A DNA stretch of 33,180 nt from an uncultured Paracoccaceae bacterium (GCA_945952025.1 CAMFGW010000030.1:1-33180); one strand, 5' to 3'. Shown: positions 1-11,595, counted from the stretch's first letter. Made by a program: numbers and translations. The notes: generated by a model from the letters alone, not told the origin.

Positions 1-536
<536 letters not shown>

Positions 537-756
537 AAAGCAACTTACGTTGCTATCCTTGACGTATGAACCTCTGCACATCTGCTTCCGGCTTGCGACC
601 GGAAGTCTACCGTCTGATGCACATCGTTCCGAAGAACGGTGTCCGTCAAACAGTGAAGCTGACACTCACATCATCGGGTTGCCCCTAGTGAGCCGATATG
701 CAGCGTTCGATCCATCGAATGGACCAGTCCGCCCACATATCTCTTCAGTAACCAGC

Positions 757-770
757 GATTTCAAAGAGCG
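757..770 (-). promoter_or_regulatory. boxA-like antitermination element in the rrn leader
   Basis: The minus strand reads CGCTCTTTGAAATC here, close to the boxA consensus TGCTCTTTAACA that binds NusB/NusE in rrn leaders. It sits about 220 nt upstream of the mature 16S 5' end and downstream of the proposed promoter, which is the expected place. The leader between about 897 and 537 contains no plausible protein gene. An inverted repeat GCGTCA-N9-TGACGC lies slightly further upstream in the leader, near 794-814. Assignment is by similarity of sequence and position only. Confidence 0.6.
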
Positions 771-905
771 TGGAGACAAAATCAACCGGTTGCGTCATCT
801 ATTGCTTGACGCGACCGTCTGCCTGTATCCGTTTTTTGTTTCGACTTCCGGGCGTCGCCGCCGTTTCCGTCTGCCGTTGCAGTGTTGTCCGCTTCGGTGA
901 GGCGG

Positions 906-967
906 TATTTAGGGGGAGCCGCTTGGGACCGCAAGGCCTTTTTTGCAGAAAGATGTCATTTTTTTCG
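906..967 (-). promoter_or_regulatory. Candidate rrn promoter with A/T-rich UP-like region
   Basis: On the minus strand a -35-like TTGCGG (929-934) is separated by exactly 17 bases from a -10-like TAAATA (906-911). Upstream of the -35 are two A-tracts (about 938-943 and 959-965), unusual in this GC-rich sequence and resembling an rrn UP element. Transcription would start near 898 and give a leader of about 360 nt with boxA inside it. The -35 is a weak match to TTGACA, so the call rests mostly on spacing, the -10 and the A-tracts. Confidence 0.5.
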
Positions 968-1264
968 CGGCCCCGTTTTATGACCCAATATCTTGGGGTT
1001 AGCGCCATCGCTCCCACGATATGCTGCGGTGCAGCAGTGGCAAATTCCGCCGGAATTCTGTTCGCCCCCGCGACTCGCCCCCCTGCCCGGCGCCCCTGGC
1101 GGGGGAAAAATCGGCCCCCGGGGCGGCTAGACCACCCGCCGACCCCGAACTGACGTGGGGGCACCCCCGAAACTTTCCGATTCCTGCCCCCTGGGCCGCT
1201 GGAATCGCCCCCGCCTGTCAGAATCGTCACCAGAATCGCGGCCGGAGTCGCCTCCCAAATGCCA
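968..1264. other. Intergenic stretch between rrn promoter and clpB, no gene seen
   Basis: Open frames here have no recognisable product and no convincing ribosome binding site, so I treat the region as non-coding. Its one notable property is an accumulation of GANTC pentamers (1072, 1179, 1202, 1221, 1233 and 1245, with one more at 1295), including a short direct repeat CAGAATCG at 1220 and 1232. GANTC is the site of the alphaproteobacterial cell-cycle methyltransferase CcrM. Confidence 0.5.
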
Positions 1265-1288
1265 AGCGGCGGGGTTTCCCCCGCCGCT
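1265..1288 (-). terminator. Hairpin terminator candidate after clpB
   Basis: A perfect 10-bp inverted repeat (AGCGGCGGGG / CCCCGCCGCT) with a 4-nt loop lies 30 nt downstream of the clpB stop codon. The sequence after it on the minus strand (TGGCATTTGGG) is only weakly T-rich, so it is a hairpin of the right strength and place but not a textbook intrinsic terminator. Confidence 0.5.
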
Positions 1289-1317
1289 CGCCCGGATTCT
1301 CGCGAAAGGACCCACGC

Positions 1318-3939
<2,622 letters not shown>

Positions 3940-4037
3940 GAATCAATCCTTTCCATGAGCATCCACGTCGGCACGCCTGCTAGCTGCGGCACGCGCCTTT
4001 TGTGGACCTTTCCCAAGAGGCTGGGAAGATTGGAATG

Positions 4038-4070
4038 GATCTGGGATCGGGGCCTTCCCCCTGCAAGGGG
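4038..4070 (-). promoter_or_regulatory. clpB: Possible sigma-32-like promoter of clpB
   Basis: On the minus strand, CCCCTTGCAG (4061-4070) resembles the -35 of RpoH promoters (CTTGAA type), and the C-rich GATCCCAGATCC (4038-4049) sits where a -10 could be. The match to the CCCCATNT -10 is poor. ClpB is a classical RpoH target, which makes the location sensible, but the sequence evidence is thin. Confidence 0.25.
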
Positions 4071-4155
4071 GCGGCCGGACAATTTGAATCCTGTGTATAT
4101 ATAGGCTCGCGCGCGCGAGGGCCCGTCGGGCCAACCCCAAAGCCGCCGGGCGCCC

Positions 4156-4809
4156 CTAGAACTCCACGCCCTTCTGCGCCTTGATTCCCGCCCGGAACGG
4201 GTGCTTCACCGCCCCCATCTCCGTCACTAGATCCGCCAGCTCGATCAGCGGCTCCGCCGCGTTGCGCCCCGTAAGGACGACATGCGTCATCGGCGGCTTC
4301 TCATTTTTCAGAAATTCCAGGATTTCGGAAATCGGCAGGTATTCGTAGCGGATGGCTATGTTGATTTCGTCCAGCAGCACCATGCGGACGTCGGGATCGC
4401 GGATCAAAGCCTTCGCCTGTTCCCACCCCCGCCGCGCCGCCGCAATGTCGCGCGCCTTGTCCTGCGTTTCCCAGGTAAAGCCCTCGCCCATGGCATAGAA
4501 TCGGCAGAGCTCGGGGAAGTGCGTCTCGATCAGCGTGCGTTCACCCGTCGACCAGGCTCCCTTGATGAACTGGACGACGGCGCAGGGCATCCCGTGCGCG
4601 ATCGACCGCAGGATCATCCCGAACCCGGACGAGGACTTGCCCTTGCCGGGGCCGGTCAGGACGATGATCAGCCCCTTCTCGCCCTCTTTCGTCGCCATGA
4701 TCTTGTCCCGCGCGGCCTTCTTCTTGGCCATCTTGCGGGCGTGGCGGGCGCCCTCATCCTCGATTTCAAGCGGCAGATCGGGAGCGTTGGTCGGTTTTGG
4801 CTCGGTCAT
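4156..4809 (-). CDS. cobO: Corrinoid adenosyltransferase CobO (BtuR/CobA type)
   Basis: CobO transfers the adenosyl group of ATP to cob(I)yrinic acid a,c-diamide, forming the Co-C bond of adenosylcobalamin intermediates. The 217-residue length and the P-loop GPGKGKSS (53-60), followed by the FGMILRS helix, are typical of the BtuR/CobO family; LLDEINIAI is the conserved acidic motif further on. The reading frame stays open upstream, but the start at 4809 is chosen because the protein then begins MTEPKP and GGAAGGGA precedes it closely. It is divergent from the main cob operon: its start lies about 50 nt from the first riboswitch, which reads the other way, so this riboswitch cannot directly control it. 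Two GC-rich inverted repeats (about 4106-4133) follow its stop. Confidence 0.96.
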   Translation of the reverse strand: MTEPKPTNAPDLPLEIEDEGARHARKMAKKKAARDKIMATKEGEKGLIIVLTGPGKGKSSSGFGMILRSIAHGMPCAVVQFIKGAWSTGERTLIETHFPELCRFYAMGEGFTWETQDKARDIAAARRGWEQAKALIRDPDVRMVLLDEINIAIRYEYLPISEILEFLKNEKPPMTHVVLTGRNAAEPLIELADLVTEMGAVKHPFRAGIKAQKGVEF

Positions 4810-4824
4810 GGTCCCTTCCGTTGC

Positions 4825-4853
4825 TTGACAGCGCGGGGCGCTTGGCCCACAGC
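4825..4853 (+). promoter_or_regulatory. Candidate promoter of the main cob operon
   Basis: A perfect TTGACA (4825-4830) lies just upstream of the riboswitch, pointing into it. Seventeen bases on, the -10 position reads CACAGC, which is a poor match. The location is right for a riboswitch transcript and the -35 is the only TTGACA nearby. It also lies only 16 nt from the start of the oppositely oriented cobO. Confidence 0.4.
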
Positions 4854-4860
4854 GTCGGAT

Positions 4861-5054
4861 GCTGGTTCCTGCCACCTTGGCAGGCGAAGAGGGAATGCGA
4901 CAGGGCGAAAGCGACGACATGTCGCCCCCACCCGAAGCGCAGCCGCCCCCGCGACCGTGACCGGAGAGGTTCGATCCACTGGCCGCCCTATGGCCGGGAA
5001 GGACGCAACCGGGGGGCCGCCCGCCCCGCTCCGCAAGCCGGGAGACCTGCCAGC
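4861..5054 (+). ncRNA. Cobalamin riboswitch upstream of DUF1636-cobW-cobN
   Basis: The region has the hallmarks of the adenosylcobalamin aptamer: GCTGGTTCCTGCC and GGCGAAGAGGGAATGCG near the 5' end, a central GGCCGGGAAGGACGC block (4993-5007), and the B12 box CAAGCCGGGAGACCTGCC at 5034-5051. The outer helix can pair GCTGG (4861-4865) with CCAGC (5050-5054). The central part is more divergent than in the second riboswitch of this window. Downstream, before the first gene, lie two short hairpins (5070-5088, CGCGGA/TCCGCG; 5097-5110, GGGCAG/CTGCCC) that may form the expression platform. Known members repress corrinoid synthesis genes when adenosylcobalamin binds. Confidence 0.88.
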
Positions 5055-5151
5055 GAAGGTTGATGTCTGCGCGGACGGGGGTTCCGCGACCGGCTCGGGC
5101 AGCCCTGCCCCCGCATGGTCCCCTTCCCCCGCCCGTCCGAAAGGAACTGGC

Positions 5152-5517
5152 TTGAGCGTCACGCTCCACGTCTGCGTCACCTGCCGCCGCGGCCTGCCCG
5201 ACGCGGGCGATGGCCCGCGCGCCGGGGCCGAATTGCACGCGGCGCTCGTCGCCGCAGGCGCACCCGACGGCGTGACCATCAAGCCTGTCGAATGCCTGTC
5301 GGCCTGTGACCACGGCTGCAACATCGCGCTTTCCGCTCCCGGCCGCTGGTCCTATGTCTATGGCCGGATGGACCCTGCCCTGCATGTCGCCGACATCCTG
5401 GCCGGCGCCGCCGCCTATGCCGCCGCGCCGGACGGGCTGGTCCCCTGGCGCGAACGCCCCCAGATCTTCCGCAAGCAATCCCTTGCCCGCATCCCCCCGT
5501 TGGAGCCCACGCGATGA
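5152..5517 (+). CDS. DUF1636 family cysteine-rich protein (cobalamin-cluster associated)
   Basis: A 121-residue protein of the DUF1636 family, whose members recur beside cobW/cobN in alphaproteobacteria; the function is not established. It has five cysteines arranged as C8-x2-C11 and C48-x3-C52-x3-C56, a layout like thioredoxin-like [2Fe-2S] ferredoxins or a metal site. The frame remains open far upstream, but there it crosses the riboswitch and cobO. The start is therefore taken as TTG at 5152, which has AAAGGAA six bases before it and gives MSVTLHVCVTC. Its stop overlaps the cobW start by 4 nt (ATGA), suggesting translational coupling. A role in redox or cobalt handling with CobW is an inference from the neighbourhood. 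Confidence 0.85.
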   Translation: MSVTLHVCVTCRRGLPDAGDGPRAGAELHAALVAAGAPDGVTIKPVECLSACDHGCNIALSAPGRWSYVYGRMDPALHVADILAGAAAYAAAPDGLVPWRERPQIFRKQSLARIPPLEPTR

Positions 5518-6545
5518 ACCTTGAAAAGATCCCCGTCACCGTCATCACCGGCTTCCTCGGCGCCGGAAAGACCACGCTCATCCGCCATCTGATGCAGAAC
5601 CCGCAAGGCAAGCGGCTGGCGGTTCTGGTGAACGAGTTCGGCACCGTGGGCGTCGACGGCGACATCCTGAAAAGCTGCGCCGACGAAAGCTGCCCGGCCG
5701 AAAACATCGTCGAGCTGGCGAACGGCTGCATTTGCTGCACCGTCGCCGACGACTTCATCCCGACGATCGAGGCGCTGATGGCCCTGCCCCAGCGCCCCGA
5801 CCACATCCTGATCGAAACCTCGGGCCTCGCCCTGCCGAAACCGCTTCTGAAGGCCTTCGACTGGCCCGCCATCCGCTCGCGCATCACCGTCGACGGCGTT
5901 GTGGCACTGGCCGATGCCGAGGCGGTGGCTGCCGGCCGCTTCGCGCCGGACGAGGCTGCCGTCGACGCCCAGCGCGCCGCCGATGACAGCCTCGACCACG
6001 AAACGCCCCTGTCCGAGGTGTTCGAGGACCAGATTTCCTGCGCCGACATCGTGCTTCTGTCGAAGGCCGACCTGGCTGGCGAGGCAGGCCTTGCCGCCGC
6101 CCGCGCGGTGATCGAGGCCGAAGCCCCCCGCAAGCTGCCGATCCTCGCGATGGAGGAGGGCCGCATCGACCCCCGCCTGATCCTGGGCCTGAACGCGGCG
6201 GCCGAGGATGACCTGGCCGCCCGCCCCTCGCACCATGACGGGCACGACGACCACGAACATGACGACTTCGCCACCGTGGTGATCGAGCTGCCGGAAATCG
6301 CCGACCCCGACGCGCTGACCGACGCCATCGCTCGGCTTGCGCGCGAACAAGACATCCTGAGGGTGAAGGGCTATGTCGCGGTCAAGGGCAAGCCGATGCG
6401 GATGCTGGTGCAGGCCGTGGGCGAGCGCGTCCGCGCCCAGTTCGACCGGCCCTGGAACCCCGGCGAGCGCGCCTCACACTTGGTCGTCATCGCCGAACAG
6501 GGCAACGTCGACCCCGTCGCGATCCGCGCGGCCCTTCTGGCCTGA
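5514..6545 (+). CDS. cobW: CobW, G3E-family GTPase metallochaperone
   Basis: The 343-residue protein is a COG0523/G3E GTPase. It has Walker A GFLGAGKT (13-20), the family's metal-binding CICC motif (72-75), the SKADL guanine-specificity motif (183-187), a histidine/aspartate-rich linker (HHDGHDDHEHD, 240-250) and the C-terminal CobW_C domain. CobW proteins are thought to deliver metal to client enzymes; within cob operons the presumed client is the CobNST cobaltochelatase, and the cobN gene begins three bases after the cobW stop. An extra SCADESC stretch (54-60) before the CICC motif could add metal ligands. Assignment to the CobW rather than the zinc-linked branch rests on the operon context. 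Confidence 0.95.
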   Translation: MNLEKIPVTVITGFLGAGKTTLIRHLMQNPQGKRLAVLVNEFGTVGVDGDILKSCADESCPAENIVELANGCICCTVADDFIPTIEALMALPQRPDHILIETSGLALPKPLLKAFDWPAIRSRITVDGVVALADAEAVAAGRFAPDEAAVDAQRAADDSLDHETPLSEVFEDQISCADIVLLSKADLAGEAGLAAARAVIEAEAPRKLPILAMEEGRIDPRLILGLNAAAEDDLAARPSHHDGHDDHEHDDFATVVIELPEIADPDALTDAIARLAREQDILRVKGYVAVKGKPMRMLVQAVGERVRAQFDRPWNPGERASHLVVIAEQGNVDPVAIRAALLA

Positions 6546-6548
6546 GCC

Positions 6549-9500
6549 ATGCACGTCGTCTTCCGCGAAAGCCACGGGCTCGAGGAAACGGACACGCCGG
6601 TCGATCTGGGGCAGGACCCGGCCGACATGGTGGTGCTGTCCTTTTCCGACAGTGACCTCGGCGCCTTCGCGGCGGGCTGGCACCGGGCGAAGGGCGGCCT
6701 GCCGTCCCTGCGGCTCGCCAACCTGGTGGCGCTGCGCCATCCCCTGTCGGTCGACACCTACGTCGAACGCACCCTGTCCGGCGCGAAAGGCATCCTGATC
6801 CGCCTCATCGGCGGCGAGAGCTATTGGCCCTATGGTCTGGCGCAGGTGCAGGACCTCGCTCGGCGCCGGGGCATCGCACTGGCCATCCTGCCGGCCGACG
6901 GGCGGCCCGACGCGCGGCTCGACGCCCTGTCGACGCTGCCCGTCTCGACCCTCAGGCGCCTTTCGGCCCTGTGCGAGGCTGGCGGCGCCGTCGCCGCGCA
7001 GGCGGCACTTCAGCAACTGGCGCTCGCGGCCGGGCTCTATGCCGGCCCCGTGCCGGGCGACAAGTCGGTTCCGGACCTGGGCTACTACGGCCACGGCGCG
7101 GGCGTAGTCGCGGCACCCGAGCCAGGCGACAAGCCGCTCGCCCTCGTCACCTTCTACCGCTCCTACCTCACCGCCGCCGACACCGCCCCCGTCGATGCCC
7201 TGATCGAGGCGCTCGAGGCGCGCGGGTTTTCTGCCCTCGGCCTCTTCGCCACCAGCCTCAAGGACCGCGCCGCAGCGGACTGGATCGCGTCCGAGCTTGG
7301 GCGCCTGCATCCCGCCGCCATCGTCAATGCCACGGCCTTTTCGGCCCGTTCGGCAGACGGCGCCCCCTCGCCGCTAGACGCTGCCGGCTGCCCGGTCTTC
7401 CAGGTCGCCCTCTCGACCGCCCGCCGCCGCGACTGGGCCGGGTCGGATCGCGGCCTCGCGCCATCGGACCTTGCCATGCACGTCGTCCTGCCAGAGGTCG
7501 ACGGCCGCCTCTTCCTCGGCGCCATCAGCTTCAAGCAGCCCGGCGCCCGCGACCCCGACCTATACTGGTCACGCTTCGCCCACCGCGCTGACCCCGATCT
7601 GGTGGCGCTCGCCGCCGACCGGGTCGCCGCCTGGCATCGTCTGGCGACCGTGCCGCCGAAGGACAAGCGCCTGGCGCTGATCCTGTCGACCTACCCCGGC
7701 AAGTCGCACCAACTCGCCCACGCCGTAGGCCTTGACGCGCTGGCCTCGGCCAACGCGATTCTGGCTGACCTTGCCGGGACGGGCCATGACGCGTGCCCGG
7801 TCGAAAATCCCGGCCCCCGCCTGACGGCCGAGCACCTGACCTGGCCCGTTTCGGCCTATACAGAGACGCTTTCGACCCTTCCCGCCCGCCTGCGCGACGC
7901 CCTGGCAGCGGCCTGGGGCGCCCCCGAAACGGACCCGTCCGTCACCGACGGCGCCTTCCAATTTGCAGCCCTCCGCACCGGCCGGACCCTCCTCGCGCTC
8001 CAGCCCGAACGGGGCGAGATCGCGACCCGCGCCGACGATTACCACGACCTCGCCCGCACCCCGCGCCACGCCTATGTCGCCTTCTACCTCTGGCTTCGCG
8101 CTCAAGGCGTGGACGCCCTGATCCACATCGGCGCGCACGGCACGCTGGAATGGCTGCCGGGCAAATCGGTCGCGCTCTCGTCCGACTGTTGGCCCGCCGC
8201 GCTGACCGGCGCCCTGCCCATCCTCTACCCCTTCATCGTCAACGACCCCGGCGAGGCCGCCCAGGCCAAGCGCCGCATCGGCGCAGTGACACTCGGCCAC
8301 CTGCCGCCGCCAATGGCCGAGGGCGCGCTGCCCCCCGCGCTTTTGCGTCTCGAGCGGATGCTGGACGAATATTCCACCGCCGATGGCCTCGACCCCGCCC
8401 GGCGCGACCGCCTGATCGCCGCGCTCCGGTCCGAGGCGCAGGCGGCCGGCGTCGAGGCTGACCTCGGCATCCCCGAAAGCGCCGCCCCGGCCGAAGCCAT
8501 CCCCCGGATCGACCGCTTCGTCTGCGACATCAAGGAAAGCCAGTTCGGCGAGGGGCTGCATATCTACGGCACCGGCCCCTGCGGGTCCGGCGAACTCGCG
8601 GGCCTGCGCGATGCGCTCGCCGGTCGGAGGGTCGCGGCCGGCCCCTCCGGCTCGCCCGCGCGCGGCCGGTCCGACGTGCTGCCGACCGGGCGCAACCTCT
8701 ACACGACCGACCCCCGCGCCGTCCCCTCGCGCGCCGCCCACGCCCAGGGCGTGAAGCTGGCCGAGGAACTCCTGCGCAAGCACTTGCAGGATCAGGGCGA
8801 CTGGCCGCGCGGGCTGGTCGTCGACCTTTGGGGCTCTGCCACCATGCGCACGGCGGGCGAGGAATTCGCCATGGCCCTCCACCTCGCCGGCCTCGCCCCG
8901 CGCTGGGACGACGGGTCAGAGCGTGTCTCCGGCTTCGAGGTCATTCCCCTGGCCCTTCTGCGCCGTCCGCGAATCGACGTGACCCTGCGCGTTTCGGGCC
9001 TGTTCAGAGACGTTTTTTTCGGCCTCGCCCAGCTTTTCGACCAGGCCGCCGGCGCACTTGCAGAGCGTGAGGAAGACACCGCCGACAACCCCTACCGGGC
9101 CGCAAGAACCCCCCGCGTCTTTGGCCCGCGACCCGGCCGCTACGGCATGGCCATGACCGACGCGCTTGAAGATTACGGCCCCGAAGGCCGGGCGCTGGCG
9201 GGCGAGGCCTGGCTCGCCGCCTCGTCCTGGGCGATCGACGCGACCGGCACCAGCGCGCCCGCGCGGCTGGAACTGGAGGAGCGGGTGCGCGGGGCCGACG
9301 GCTTCGTCCATGTGCAGGACCTGCCGGAAAGCGACCTGCTGCTGGCCGCCGACTATGCCGCGCACGAGGGCGGTTTCGCCGCCGCACTTGCGCGGCTCGG
9401 CGGCGAGGGGGCAGCGCTTTACCATCTGGACGCGACGCAGGCAGACCGTCCGCGCGCCCGCACCCTGCCGGAAGAAATCGCCCGCGTCGTCCGCGCCCGG

Positions 9501-9803
9501 GCAGCGGACCCGCGTTGGGCCGACGGCATGATGCGCCATGGCTTCCGGGGTGCTGCCGAAATTGCCGCGACCCTCGACCATCTGGCGGCCTTCGCCCACC
9601 TGGCCCGCGCCGTGCCCGCCCACCTTTTCGACCTTTACCACGACGCGACGCTGGGCCGGGACGAGGTTGCCGCGTTTCTGGCCCGGGAAAATCCCGGCGC
9701 GCTTCAGGCCATGCAGGACCGCTTTGCCGCACTTTCCGATGCCGGCCTCTGGATCACGCGGCGGAACTCGATCGCGGCGCGGCTGGCAGGGGGCGGCGCA
9801 TGA
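6549..9803 (+). CDS. cobN: Cobaltochelatase large subunit CobN
   Basis: CobN is the substrate-binding subunit of the ATP-dependent aerobic cobaltochelatase that inserts Co(II) into hydrogenobyrinic acid a,c-diamide together with CobS and CobT. The 1084-residue protein is similar throughout to the CobN/magnesium chelatase H family, including HIGAHGTLEWLPGK, PILYPFIVNDPGEA, and the LPTGRNLYTTDP segment conserved near residue 715. It is shorter than the best studied CobN (about 1,270 residues, from memory), yet has no visible break. No strong ribosome binding site precedes the ATG; the three-base gap to cobW suggests coupled translation. cobS and cobT are not in this window. Confidence 0.97.
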   Translation: MHVVFRESHGLEETDTPVDLGQDPADMVVLSFSDSDLGAFAAGWHRAKGGLPSLRLANLVALRHPLSVDTYVERTLSGAKGILIRLIGGESYWPYGLAQVQDLARRRGIALAILPADGRPDARLDALSTLPVSTLRRLSALCEAGGAVAAQAALQQLALAAGLYAGPVPGDKSVPDLGYYGHGAGVVAAPEPGDKPLALVTFYRSYLTAADTAPVDALIEALEARGFSALGLFATSLKDRAAADWIASELGRLHPAAIVNATAFSARSADGAPSPLDAAGCPVFQVALSTARRRDWAGSDRGLAPSDLAMHVVLPEVDGRLFLGAISFKQPGARDPDLYWSRFAHRADPDLVALAADRVAAWHRLATVPPKDKRLALILSTYPGKSHQLAHAVGLDALASANAILADLAGTGHDACPVENPGPRLTAEHLTWPVSAYTETLSTLPARLRDALAAAWGAPETDPSVTDGAFQFAALRTGRTLLALQPERGEIATRADDYHDLARTPRHAYVAFYLWLRAQGVDALIHIGAHGTLEWLPGKSVALSSDCWPAALTGALPILYPFIVNDPGEAAQAKRRIGAVTLGHLPPPMAEGALPPALLRLERMLDEYSTADGLDPARRDRLIAALRSEAQAAGVEADLGIPESAAPAEAIPRIDRFVCDIKESQFGEGLHIYGTGPCGSGELAGLRDALAGRRVAAGPSGSPARGRSDVLPTGRNLYTTDPRAVPSRAAHAQGVKLAEELLRKHLQDQGDWPRGLVVDLWGSATMRTAGEEFAMALHLAGLAPRWDDGSERVSGFEVIPLALLRRPRIDVTLRVSGLFRDVFFGLAQLFDQAAGALAEREEDTADNPYRAARTPRVFGPRPGRYGMAMTDALEDYGPEGRALAGEAWLAASSWAIDATGTSAPARLELEERVRGADGFVHVQDLPESDLLLAADYAAHEGGFAAALARLGGEGAALYHLDATQADRPRARTLPEEIARVVRARAADPRWADGMMRHGFRGAAEIAATLDHLAAFAHLARAVPAHLFDLYHDATLGRDEVAAFLARENPGALQAMQDRFAALSDAGLWITRRNSIAARLAGGGA

Positions 9804-10960
9804 AAAGCGACCCTAACCTGCCTGAAATCAAGGGCTGGTGCCCCGGTGCGCTGCGGCCGATGCTGTCGGGCGACGGGCTTGTCGTGCGCATCCGCGCGCC
9901 CGAGGGGCGGCTCGACCAGGCCCAGGCGCAGGCTGTCGCAACGCTCGCCAAACGCTTCGGCAACGGCCAGCTCGACCTCTCGGCCCGCGCCAACCTGCAG
10001 ATCCGGGGCGTCACGCCTGACAGCCACCCGCCGCTCATTGACGGGCTGCGCGCGCTCGGCCTGATCGACGCCGACCTGGCGGCCGAGACGCGCCGCAACA
10101 TCGTCACCGCCCCCTTCTGGTCCGAAGGAGATGACACGATCACCCTCTCGCGCGCCCTCGCCCACGCGCTCGCCGCGACTGACGCACCGGACACGCCCGG
10201 CAAGTTCGGCTATGCCATCGACTGCGGCGCGACGCCCGTTTTGCAAGCGACTTCCGCCGACATCAGGGTCGAGCGCACCCCGAACGGCACCCTGATCGTG
10301 CGCCCCGACGGCCGCGCGACCGGCGCCCCCGCCACGCCGGACACCGCCGTCGCGCTCGCCCTGTCACTTGCCCGCTGGTTCCTTGAAAGCGGCGGCGCGC
10401 CAGAGGGTCGCGGCCGCATGGCGCGCCATCTTGCTGCCGGCGCAACCCCGCCCGCCATCTTCGCCGAAATCACGGCACCGGTCGCCTGGGGCCCGGCACC
10501 CACCCCCGGACCCACCGGGCAGGGCACGCTCGCCGCGCTCGAATTCGGCCAGACCGACGCGGAAACGCTCGCCGCCCTCGCCAGCCACGGGCCATTCCGC
10601 CTGACCCCCTGGCGCATGATCCTGGTCGAAGGCGCGCGCCACCTCCCGCCGCGCCCCGGGGTGATTCTGGCCGGCGGAGACCCGCTTTTGTCCGTCATCG
10701 CCTGCCCCGGCGCCCCCTCCTGCCCGCAGGCGAAGGGTCGCACCCGGCCCATCGCCCGCGCCATGACCCGCGACCTGCCGCAGGGCATGCTTCTTCACGT
10801 CTCGGGCTGCGCCAAAGGGTGCGCGCACCCCGGCCCTGCCGCCCGCACGCTGGTCGCCACGCCCGACGGCTACGACCTGATCCTGAACGGCCGCGCCGGC
10901 GACACGCCCGCCCGCACCGGCCTTTCCCCGTCCGACCTTCCCGCCCTTCTGAGGCCCTGA
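9800..10960 (+). CDS. cobG: Precorrin-3B synthase CobG
   Basis: CobG is the oxygen-dependent monooxygenase that turns precorrin-3A into precorrin-3B, setting up ring contraction in the aerobic pathway. The 386-residue protein resembles sulfite/nitrite reductases and retains the four 4Fe-4S cysteines: CPGAPSC (302, 308) and SGCAKGC (337, 341). The ATG at 9800 overlaps the cobN stop by 4 nt; the frame is open further upstream inside cobN, but that part is not CobG-like. Its presence means that this organism uses CobG here rather than the CobZ enzyme described from Rhodobacter capsulatus. Confidence 0.94.
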   Translation: MKSDPNLPEIKGWCPGALRPMLSGDGLVVRIRAPEGRLDQAQAQAVATLAKRFGNGQLDLSARANLQIRGVTPDSHPPLIDGLRALGLIDADLAAETRRNIVTAPFWSEGDDTITLSRALAHALAATDAPDTPGKFGYAIDCGATPVLQATSADIRVERTPNGTLIVRPDGRATGAPATPDTAVALALSLARWFLESGGAPEGRGRMARHLAAGATPPAIFAEITAPVAWGPAPTPGPTGQGTLAALEFGQTDAETLAALASHGPFRLTPWRMILVEGARHLPPRPGVILAGGDPLLSVIACPGAPSCPQAKGRTRPIARAMTRDLPQGMLLHVSGCAKGCAHPGPAARTLVATPDGYDLILNGRAGDTPARTGLSPSDLPALLRP

Positions 10961-10963
10961 TCC

Positions 10964-11593
10964 ATGCCCCACACCTACCAGACCGACGGCGCCGCCATTT
11001 ACCTTGAAAGCTTCGCGACCATCCGCGCCGAGGCCGACCTTGCCCGTTTCACGCCCGAGGAAGAGGTCGTCGTCGTCCGCATGATCCACGCCGCCGGGAT
11101 GGTCGGGCTGGAACGCCACGTCCGCTTTTCGCCCGGCATGGCCATCGCCGCCCGCGCGGCGCTCGAGGCCGGCGCGCCGATCCTGTGCGACGCCCGCATG
11201 GTCAGCGAGGGCATCACCCGGCCCCGCCTTCCCGCCGGAAACCAGGTCATCAGCACCCTGCAGGACCCGCGCGTTCCCGACATGGCGAAAGCGATGGGCA
11301 ACACCCGATCCGCCGCCGCGCTCGAGCTTTGGCGCCCGCACCTCAAGGGCGCGGTGGTGGCCATCGGCAATGCGCCGACCGCCCTTTTCCACCTTCTGAA
11401 CATGCTCGAAGACCCCGCCTGCCCACGCCCCGCCGCCATCATCGGCTGCCCGGTCGGCTTCGTCGGCGCCGCCGAATCGAAGGCGGCGCTCATGGCCGAC
11501 CTGCCAGCACCCTCGGTCATCGTCGAGGGCCGGCTCGGCGGATCGGCGATCACCGTCGCAGCTGTCAACGCGCTCGCGAGCCGCAAGGAATGA
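10964..11593 (+). CDS. cobH: Precorrin-8X methylmutase CobH
   Basis: CobH moves the C11 methyl group of precorrin-8X to C12, yielding hydrogenobyrinic acid. The 209-residue length is standard. The catalytic histidine is seen in the conserved RMIHAAGM motif (His42), with DARMVSEGI and IGNAPTALFHLLNM also characteristic. The gene starts three bases after the cobG stop and ends in an ATGA overlap with the cobI frame. Confidence 0.97.
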   Translation: MPHTYQTDGAAIYLESFATIRAEADLARFTPEEEVVVVRMIHAAGMVGLERHVRFSPGMAIAARAALEAGAPILCDARMVSEGITRPRLPAGNQVISTLQDPRVPDMAKAMGNTRSAAALELWRPHLKGAVVAIGNAPTALFHLLNMLEDPACPRPAAIIGCPVGFVGAAESKAALMADLPAPSVIVEGRLGGSAITVAAVNALASRKE

Positions 11594-11595
11594 CG

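Noticed and set aside
4282-5151. Upstream extension of the DUF1636 frame to about 4282
   Set aside because: The extension runs antisense through cobO and through the riboswitch; a good ribosome binding site and homology place the start at 5152.
4810-5478. N-terminal extension of cobO into the riboswitch region
   Set aside because: The extra residues are not CobO-like and a ribosome binding site sits directly before 4809.
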